DNA from: an uncultured Christensenella sp.
Lineage (GTDB): Bacteria; Bacillota; Clostridia; Christensenellales; Pumilibacteraceae
Reading direction: 5' to 3'
Assembly: GCA_910577945.1 (NCBI GenBank)
Contig: CAJTNI010000030.1
Coordinates: forward strand, 1 to 20,000
Length of the DNA stretch: 20,000 nt
The notes under the pieces were generated by a model. That model was given only the letters and a program-made list of their open reading frames with translations, searched no databases and was not told the origin of the DNA. Positions within the stretch are counted from its first letter, which is position 1. Each line of letters opens with the position of its first letter. The position numbers were made by a program, and so were the translations under genes. This document shows, piece by piece, positions 14,108 to 20,000 of the stretch.

Positions 14108-15769
14108 ATGAAATCAGCCAAAAAATACCGTCCTAATTTTTTTGCCCCGCCCGAGCCGTGTTTCGAGTGGGTAAAGCGCGATTGTATCGTCGCGCCGCCC
14201 GTTTGGTGCAGCGTCGATTTGCGCGACGGCAATCAGGCGTTGATTGCGCCCATGGATTTGAACGAGAAGCTCGAATTTTTCAAGTATCTCGTCAAGCTCG
14301 GGTTCAAGCAAATCGAGGTGGGATTTCCCGCGGCGAGCGATACCGAGTACGCGTTTATGCGGCGGCTGATTGAGGACGGGCTTATCCCCGACGACGTTAC
14401 CGTGCAGGTGCTCACGCAGTGCCGCGAGCACATTATAGAAAAAACGCTCAAAAGCTTGGACGGAATAAAGAGCAAGAACGCCATAGTGCATTTTTACAAT
14501 TCCACGTCCAAGCCGCAGCGCGAGCAGGTTTTCAACGCGTCCAAGTCGAAAATAACAGATATTGCCGTCGCGGCGGCGAAAATGATTAAAGAGCGCGCGG
14601 CGGGCTATATGTACGAGTATTCGCCCGAATCGTTCACGGGCACAGAGCCCGAGTTTGCGCTCGAAGTGTGCAACGCCGTGGCGGACGTAATCGCGCCCAC
14701 GCCCGAGCGCAAGCTCATAATCAACCTGCCCGTTACGGTGGAAACGTCCATGCCGCATATTTACGCGGCGCAGGTCGAATATATCAAAAAGCACTTGACC
14801 CGTTCCGATTCGATAATAATTTCCACGCACCCGCACAACGACCGCGGCACGGGCGTGGCGTGCGCGGAGGCGGCGCTGCTCGCGGGCGCGGAACGCGTCG
14901 AGGGCACGCTGTTCGGCAACGGCGAACGCACGGGCAACGTAGATATAATAACGCTCGCGCTCAACATGTATTCGCAGGGCGTAGACCCCGCGCTCGATTT
15001 TTCCGAGATTTACGAAACGGTGGAAACGTACGAGCGGCTTACGGGCATGAAGGTGCCGCCCCGCCAGCCGTACGCGGGCGCGTTGGTGTTTTCGGCGTTT
15101 TCGGGCTCGCATCAGGACGCAATCGCCAAGGGCGCGAAGTACCGCGAGGCGCACCCCGACGCGTGCTGGGATTTGCCGTATTTGCCGATTGACCCCGCCG
15201 ATATAGGCAGGAGCTACGACGCGGACGTTATCCGCATAAATTCGCAGTCGGGCAAGGGCGGCGTGGCGTACATACTCGAACAGCGGTTCGGGTACGACGT
15301 GCCCAAAGCCATGCGCGAGGACATAGGCTATCTCGTTAAATCGGTGTCCGACAAGGGACACAGGGAATTGAAGCCCGACGAGGTGGCGGCGGTGTTCGAG
15401 CGCGAGTACGTCAACATTTCCGCGCCGATTGCTTTGGGCGGCTTTACGTTCGACAAGAGCGGCGACGAGATTCTTTTGTCGCTGCGGCTCAATACCGACG
15501 GCAAGGACAGCATAATCATCGGCAGCGGCAACGGGCAGTTCAATGCGGCGGTGTCCGCATTGAAGCGCGCGTACTCCGTCGACTTTACCACGGTTTTGTA
15601 TTCCGAGCACGCGCTCGCGAGCGGGTCGAAATCGCTCGCCGCGGCGTACGTCGGACTGAGCGCGGGCGGCACGGCGCAGTTCGCCGTCGGCGTGGATAGC
15701 GATATTATGACCGCGTCGATAAAGGCGTTAATCGGCGCGCTCAATAAGCTTTTATCGGTCAAAAAATAG
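14108..15769 (+). CDS. leuA: 2-isopropylmalate synthase (long, type 2 form)
   Basis: The enzyme condenses acetyl-CoA with 2-oxoisovalerate, the committed step of leucine synthesis. The 553 residues and the N-terminal YRPNFFAPPEPCFEWVKRD-like segment match the longer form found in yeast and some bacteria rather than the roughly 510-residue E. coli type. The DRE-TIM barrel (about 28-310) has SVDLRDGNQ (Arg39, Asp40), EVGFPAAS, the metal-binding HPHND (241-245) and the GNGERTGN loop. A linker and the C-terminal leucine-sensing domain (about 430-550) follow, so feedback inhibition is likely. No leuB, leuC or leuD is adjacent. It has no ribosome binding site and appears leaderless. typA follows 28 bases later and is probably co-transcribed. 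Confidence 0.95.
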   Translation: MKSAKKYRPNFFAPPEPCFEWVKRDCIVAPPVWCSVDLRDGNQALIAPMDLNEKLEFFKYLVKLGFKQIEVGFPAASDTEYAFMRRLIEDGLIPDDVTVQVLTQCREHIIEKTLKSLDGIKSKNAIVHFYNSTSKPQREQVFNASKSKITDIAVAAAKMIKERAAGYMYEYSPESFTGTEPEFALEVCNAVADVIAPTPERKLIINLPVTVETSMPHIYAAQVEYIKKHLTRSDSIIISTHPHNDRGTGVACAEAALLAGAERVEGTLFGNGERTGNVDIITLALNMYSQGVDPALDFSEIYETVETYERLTGMKVPPRQPYAGALVFSAFSGSHQDAIAKGAKYREAHPDACWDLPYLPIDPADIGRSYDADVIRINSQSGKGGVAYILEQRFGYDVPKAMREDIGYLVKSVSDKGHRELKPDEVAAVFEREYVNISAPIALGGFTFDKSGDEILLSLRLNTDGKDSIIIGSGNGQFNAAVSALKRAYSVDFTTVLYSEHALASGSKSLAAAYVGLSAGGTAQFAVGVDSDIMTASIKALIGALNKLLSVKK

Positions 15770-15797
15770 TCAATACTCTTTTTAAACAAGGAAATAT

Positions 15798-17639
15798 ATG
15801 GACAAGCAGAAAATCAGAAACGTAGCTATAATAGCGCACGTAGACCACGGCAAAACCTCGCTCGTCAACGAGCTGTTGAAGCAGGGCAACGTATTCCGCG
15901 ACAACCAAACCGTGGTTGACCGCGTAATGGACTCCAACGCGCTCGAACGCGAACGCGGTATTACCATACTTTCCAAAAACGCGTCGTGCATGTACGACGG
16001 GTTCAAGATTAACATAGTAGACACGCCCGGACACGCCGATTTCGGCGGCGAGGTGGAGCGCGTGCTCAAAATGGTAGACGGCGCGCTACTCGTTGTGGAC
16101 GCGTTCGAAGGACCTATGCCGCAAACACGGTTCGTGCTCGAACGCGCGCTCGCGCTCGGACTGAAAATAATAGTGGTCGTCAACAAGACCGACCGTCCCG
16201 ACGCGCGGCTCAAAGAGGTCGTGGACGAAATCTTGGAGCTGTTCCTCGACCTCGACGCGAGCGAAGAACAGCTCAACAGCCCGTTCGTGTTCGCGTCGGC
16301 GCGTAACGGCACTGCCTCGCGCTCGGTCAACGAGAGCGGCAGGAGCATGCAGCCGTTGTTCCAAACTATCATCGAGCATATAACGCCGCCCGCGGGCGCG
16401 CCCGACGCGCCGTTCAAAATGCTGGTGTCGTCCGCCGAGCACAACGATTACGTCGGCAAGCTCGCCGTCGGCAAGGTGGGGAGCGGCTCGGTCAAGGTGG
16501 GCGACAGCGTTGTGCTCACCAACTACCACGATGCGACCAAATCGGTCAAGAGCAAGGTGGTAAGCATTTTCACGTACGAGGGCATAAAGCGCGTGCCTGC
16601 GGACAGCGCGTCGGTGGGCGATATTATTTGCGTGTCGGGCATCGAGGGCGTGGGTATCGGCGACACGGTGTGCGCCGAGGCGGACGTCGCGCCTATCGAG
16701 TTCGTCAAAATCGCCGAGCCGTCCGTGGAAATGACGTTCATGGTAAACGATTCGCCGCTCGCGGGCAAAGAGGGCAAGTTTGTGACGAGCCGTCATATTC
16801 GCGACCGCTTGTATAAAGAGGCGGTCAAGGATTTGTCGCTGCGCGTTGCGGACGGCGCGACCGCCGACAGCTTTATCGTTTGCGGCAGGGGCGAAATGCA
16901 CCTTTCCATACTGATTGAGACCATGCGCAGAGACGGGTACGAGTTTGCCGTCAGTATGCCCAAGGTGCTTATCAAGACAATCGACGGCGTCAAGAGCGAG
17001 CCGATAGACCGCGTGTTTATCGACGTGCCCGAGGCGTGCGTCGGCACGGTTATGAGCAAAATGGGCACGCGTAAAGGCGAGCTTGTGGACATGACGCCGC
17101 ACGGCAGCCGTATAAGAATGAATTTCAAGGTGCCCGCGCGCGGCATGTTCGGATACCAAAGCGAGCTGCTCACCGATACCAAGGGCGAGGGCGTAATGTC
17201 TAGCGTGTTCGACGGGTACGAGCCGTACAAGGGCGAGATTAACCGTCGCGATTTCGGCTCGCTCGTGGCGCACGAGCAGGGCGACAGCATTGTTTACGGG
17301 TTGTTCAACGCGCAGGAGCGCGGCACGCTGTTTATCGGCGCGGGCGTGCCCGTGTACGCGGGCATGGTCGTGGGGCTCAACCCGCGCGGCGACGATATCG
17401 TCGTCAACGTGTGCAAGCGCAAGCACCTCACAAATACGCGCAGTTCGGGCAGCGACGACGCTTTAAAGCTGGTTACGCCCATGCGCATGACCTTGGAGGA
17501 TTGCATAGAGTTCTTGGCAGACGACGAAATTTTGGAGGTCACGCCCAAGAGCCTGAGAATACGCAAGCGCATTCTCGACGCTACGGAGCGAATGAGGGAG
17601 CGGGCTAAAATCTTGGGGCTCGGCAAGCACGCGCTTTGA
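15798..17639 (+). CDS. typA: Ribosome-associated GTPase TypA/BipA
   Basis: TypA is a translational GTPase related to EF-G and LepA. It binds 70S ribosomes and supports 50S assembly and growth under stress, especially cold. The 613-residue protein has the standard length. G motifs are AHVDHGKTS (residues 13-21), RERGITILSK, DTPGHADFGGE and NKTDRPDAR. Beta-barrel domain II, the GRGEMHLSILIE segment, and the C-terminal domain with KRKHLTNTRSSGSDDA and the LRIRKR end follow. An AAGGAA site sets the ATG. It lies 28 bases after leuA and has no promoter of its own that I can see, so it is probably translated from the leuA transcript, an unusual partner. Confidence 0.97.
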   Translation: MDKQKIRNVAIIAHVDHGKTSLVNELLKQGNVFRDNQTVVDRVMDSNALERERGITILSKNASCMYDGFKINIVDTPGHADFGGEVERVLKMVDGALLVVDAFEGPMPQTRFVLERALALGLKIIVVVNKTDRPDARLKEVVDEILELFLDLDASEEQLNSPFVFASARNGTASRSVNESGRSMQPLFQTIIEHITPPAGAPDAPFKMLVSSAEHNDYVGKLAVGKVGSGSVKVGDSVVLTNYHDATKSVKSKVVSIFTYEGIKRVPADSASVGDIICVSGIEGVGIGDTVCAEADVAPIEFVKIAEPSVEMTFMVNDSPLAGKEGKFVTSRHIRDRLYKEAVKDLSLRVADGATADSFIVCGRGEMHLSILIETMRRDGYEFAVSMPKVLIKTIDGVKSEPIDRVFIDVPEACVGTVMSKMGTRKGELVDMTPHGSRIRMNFKVPARGMFGYQSELLTDTKGEGVMSSVFDGYEPYKGEINRRDFGSLVAHEQGDSIVYGLFNAQERGTLFIGAGVPVYAGMVVGLNPRGDDIVVNVCKRKHLTNTRSSGSDDALKLVTPMRMTLEDCIEFLADDEILEVTPKSLRIRKRILDATERMRERAKILGLGKHAL

Positions 17640-17755
17640 GCGAATATGTTTATGCGGTTACGCGCTTCGTGCAGCGGTAGACGGCTCGGTCGTTTACGTG
17701 GGCGCATGAACGGCAAAACACTGAATCACGCGGCACTGCAAACGCCTAGCCTACG

Positions 17756-17774
17756 GCTTACGTTTTAATCGGAG
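17756..17774 (+). terminator. Weak hairpin between typA and fic
   Basis: AGCC-TAC-GGCT in 17756-17766 is followed by a short T-run (17771-17774 region). The stem is only four base pairs, so at most partial termination is expected. The rest of the 139-base gap shows no clear promoter. Confidence 0.2.
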
Positions 17775-17778
17775 TTAT

Positions 17779-18384
17779 ATGGCACTTGCTAACAAATTGG
17801 GAATAACGACGTCGGCGGAGCTTGCCGATGCGGAGGAGCGAATCAGCAAGCGTAAAGCGCGCGAGCTGTTCGACGGCGGCATGATTGGTTCGGTCGAGGT
17901 CGGCACTTTCGCGGGGCTTGCGCGCGTGCACGAGTATTTGTTCGGCGAGCTGTACGACTTTGCGGGCAAGGTGCGCACGGTAAATATTTCAAAGGGTAAT
18001 TTCAGGTTTGCGTCGGTCGCGTATCTTACAGCCGCGCTCGACGCGATAGACAAAATGCCGCATGGCACGTTTGACGAGATAGTTGAAAAATACGTGGAAA
18101 TGAATGTGGCGCACCCGTTCCGCGAGGGCAACGGCAGGGCGATGCGTATATGGCTTGATTTAATGCTGCGCAATGCGCTCGGGAAAGCAGTCGATTGGAG
18201 CAGGGTGGACAAAACCGATTATCTGCCGGCTATGGAGCGAAGCCCCGTCAAGGATTTGGAAATCAAGGCGTTGTTGTTTTCCGCTTTGACCGACGATATC
18301 GATAGCCGAGAAACGTATATGAAGGGCATGGACGCCAGCTACGATTACGAGGGGTATTCGACTTACAAAACCTCGGACGTATGA
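17779..18384 (+). CDS. fic: Class III Fic-domain AMP transferase
   Basis: Fic enzymes transfer AMP from ATP to hydroxyl groups of target proteins. The 201-residue protein carries the canonical HPFREGNGR (His112 to Arg120), an intact catalytic loop, and the substrate-flap region NISKGNFRFA (69-78). The C-terminus has SYDYEG (Ser187, Glu191), matching the (S/T)xxxE(G/N) inhibitory motif in the position used by class III, single-domain Fic proteins. The whole sequence resembles Neisseria meningitidis Fic (shared words ELYDFAG-like, YVEMN.AHPF, RIWLDL, AMERSPV.DLE). Such proteins inhibit themselves and need no antitoxin gene, and none is seen. GGAG sets the ATG. The gene lies between typA and guaA, 30 bases before guaA. 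The target is unknown. Confidence 0.93.
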   Translation: MALANKLGITTSAELADAEERISKRKARELFDGGMIGSVEVGTFAGLARVHEYLFGELYDFAGKVRTVNISKGNFRFASVAYLTAALDAIDKMPHGTFDEIVEKYVEMNVAHPFREGNGRAMRIWLDLMLRNALGKAVDWSRVDKTDYLPAMERSPVKDLEIKALLFSALTDDIDSRETYMKGMDASYDYEGYSTYKTSDV

Positions 18385-18414
18385 TAAAAATAACAACCCG
18401 ATAAGGAGATAATT

Positions 18415-19944
18415 ATGGCACAGACAATACTAGTCGTCGATTTCGGCGGACAGTACAATCAGTTGATAGCAAGACGCGTGCGCGAGGCTAACGTTTATTG
18501 CGAGCTTATTCCCTATACCAAGGTGGAGGAAAAAATCGCCGAGACTCAGCCTATCGGGCTTATTTTTACGGGCGGACCCGCGTCCGTTACCGAGCCCGAC
18601 GCGCCGCGCATAAGCGAGCGCGTGTTCGAGTCGGGCATACCCATTCTCGGCATTTGCTACGGCTGTCAGCTCATGGCGGACACGCTCAAAGGCGGCGTGG
18701 GCGAAGGCCCGCGCGAGTACGGCAGGCGCGTGCTCGAAGTGACCGCGAAAAAGTCCGCGCTGTTCGACGGCGTCAGCAAGAAATCAAATTGCTGGATGAG
18801 CCATACTTATTATATAGAAAAATTGCCCGCGGGCTTCGTCGTTTCGGCGACGACCGAGACCTGCCCCGTTGCGGCTATCGAGAACGCCGCGGCAAAGCTG
18901 TACGGCGTGCAGTTCCACCCCGAGGTTATGCACACCGACGAAGGGTTCAAAATGCTGCAAAACTTCCTCTACAAGGTGTGCGGCGCAAAGGGCGATTGGA
19001 CGATGAGCGGGTTTGTCGAGCGGTCGGTCGCCGAGCTTAAAGCCAAAATCGGCGATAAAAAAGTGGTGGTCGCGCTGTCGGGTGGCGTCGATTCGGCGGT
19101 TGCCGCCGCGCTCGCGCACCGCGCGTGCCCCAACCTCGTTTGCGTGTTCGTCGACCACGGGCTGCTGCGCAAGGGCGAGGCGCAGGAGGTGGATAGCGTG
19201 TTCCGCGTCGAGCAGGGCATGAACCTCATTACCGTCGACGCGTCGGCGAAATTCCTCGGCGCGCTCGCGGGCGTTACCGAGCCCGAGCGTAAGCGCAAAA
19301 TCATCGGCGAGCAGTTTATTCGCGCGTTCGAGGTGGCAGCGGAAAAGCTGGGCGATTGCGATTATCTCGTTCAGGGCACGATATACCCCGACGTTATCGA
19401 AAGCGGGTTTAATCATTCCGCCAAAATCAAGAGCCACCACAACGTGGGCGGCTTGCCCGCCGTCATGGATTTCAAGGAAATCGTCGAGCCGCTGCGCAGC
19501 TTGTTTAAGGACGAGGTGCGAAGGCTGGGCTTCGAGCTCGGGCTGCCGGAGCATATAGTCATGCGCCAGCCGTTCCCGGGACCGGGGCTTGCCATTCGCG
19601 TCATCGGCGAAGTGACCGAGGATAAGCTCGCGATACTGCGCGAGGCCGATTATATTTTCCGCGACGAGATAGCCAAGCACGGCTTGGACAAGGAAATTTG
19701 GCAATACTTTGCCGCGCTTACCGATATCCGTACCGTCGGCGTCATGGGCGACGAGCGCACCTACGACTACACCGTCGGCTTGCGCGCCGTGACGAGCGTG
19801 GACGGCATGACCGCCGATTGGGCGCGAATCCCCTACGACGTCCTGCAAAGCATATCCGACCGTATCGTCAACGAGGTAAAGCACGTCAACCGCGTGGTGT
19901 ATGACGTAACCAGTAAGCCGCCCGCAACTATCGAATGGGAATAA
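18415..19944 (+). CDS. guaA: GMP synthetase (glutamine-hydrolysing)
   Basis: GuaA converts XMP to GMP using ATP and glutamine, the last step of guanine nucleotide synthesis. The 509-residue protein is complete. The class I glutaminase domain (1-190) has GICYGCQ with nucleophile Cys81 (Met is commoner than the second Cys) and the triad partners His168 and Glu170 in FHPE. The ATP-pyrophosphatase P-loop LSGGVDSAV contains Ser222 to Ser227. The dimerisation and XMP-binding domain has QPFPGPGLAIR and the conserved end KPPATIEWE. AAGGAG sets the ATG. Only 30 bases separate it from fic, so co-transcription is likely. No purine riboswitch fits in that gap. Confidence 0.98.
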   Translation: MAQTILVVDFGGQYNQLIARRVREANVYCELIPYTKVEEKIAETQPIGLIFTGGPASVTEPDAPRISERVFESGIPILGICYGCQLMADTLKGGVGEGPREYGRRVLEVTAKKSALFDGVSKKSNCWMSHTYYIEKLPAGFVVSATTETCPVAAIENAAAKLYGVQFHPEVMHTDEGFKMLQNFLYKVCGAKGDWTMSGFVERSVAELKAKIGDKKVVVALSGGVDSAVAAALAHRACPNLVCVFVDHGLLRKGEAQEVDSVFRVEQGMNLITVDASAKFLGALAGVTEPERKRKIIGEQFIRAFEVAAEKLGDCDYLVQGTIYPDVIESGFNHSAKIKSHHNVGGLPAVMDFKEIVEPLRSLFKDEVRRLGFELGLPEHIVMRQPFPGPGLAIRVIGEVTEDKLAILREADYIFRDEIAKHGLDKEIWQYFAALTDIRTVGVMGDERTYDYTVGLRAVTSVDGMTADWARIPYDVLQSISDRIVNEVKHVNRVVYDVTSKPPATIEWE

Positions 19945-20000
19945 TTTTGAGCGCGTATCCGCGTCGCAATACGGACTGCGTGCTCCTCGGCGCTCGGTCA
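19945..20000. other. Partial intergenic end of the window
   Basis: No gene, promoter or clear terminator is visible in the 56 bases. The 12-base word CGGCGCTCGGTC at 19988-19999 also occurs at 3721-3732 in the fusA-tuf gap. Confidence 0.4.

Noticed and set aside
18385..18414. Purine riboswitch before guaA
   Set aside because: The gap is only 30 bases and contains little besides a ribosome binding site.

Overview
The window looks like chromosome from an anaerobic member of the Bacillota (class Clostridia), probably an uncultured gut lineage. The evidence is the str-operon order rpsL-rpsG-fusA-tuf, consensus sigma-A promoters, Shine-Dalgarno sites of the AAGGAG type, a protein made only of a Spo0A-type DNA-binding domain, a FucO-type propanediol oxidoreductase, and a bile-salt-hydrolase-like enzyme with its full catalytic set. 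Coding regions are moderately GC-rich with many GCG/CGC codons. That composition produces long spurious antisense reading frames, which are left out.

Region 1 (1-5190) is the translation block. After a terminator from the preceding gene comes a strong promoter with a hairpin near the start of the transcript, then S12, S7, EF-G and EF-Tu. EF-Tu has its own promoter and a clear terminator. Just after rpsL lies a second, in-frame-looking copy of the S12 C-terminal coding end, in the -1 frame. Region 2 (5190-7266) holds an exact three-copy 60-bp tandem repeat, a minus-strand choloylglycine hydrolase whose likely promoter is a perfect palindrome, and about 680 bases of structured but apparently non-coding DNA. 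Region 3 (7208-11595) has three plus-strand genes, each with its own promoter: glycerol kinase, a membrane-anchored Sel1-repeat protein with a start-codon problem, and lactaldehyde/1,2-propanediol oxidoreductase. A bidirectional terminator closes it.

Region 4 (11595-13895) is a minus-strand trio: an unidentified multi-pass membrane protein, the stand-alone Spo0A_C protein, and thiamine pyrophosphokinase. Region 5 (14073-19944) is a plus-strand series: 2-isopropylmalate synthase, TypA/BipA GTPase, a class III Fic AMP-transferase and GMP synthetase. The short gaps suggest leuA-typA and fic-guaA are co-transcribed.

The most unusual signal is at the junction of regions 4 and 5. Four adjacent genes (membrane protein, spo0A_C, thiN, leuA) have a -10 hexamer ending exactly 6 nt before the ATG and no ribosome binding site, so they look leaderless. 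Most other genes in the window have ordinary leaders and Shine-Dalgarno sites. No tRNA, rRNA, insertion sequence, phage gene, CRISPR array or recognised riboswitch was seen.
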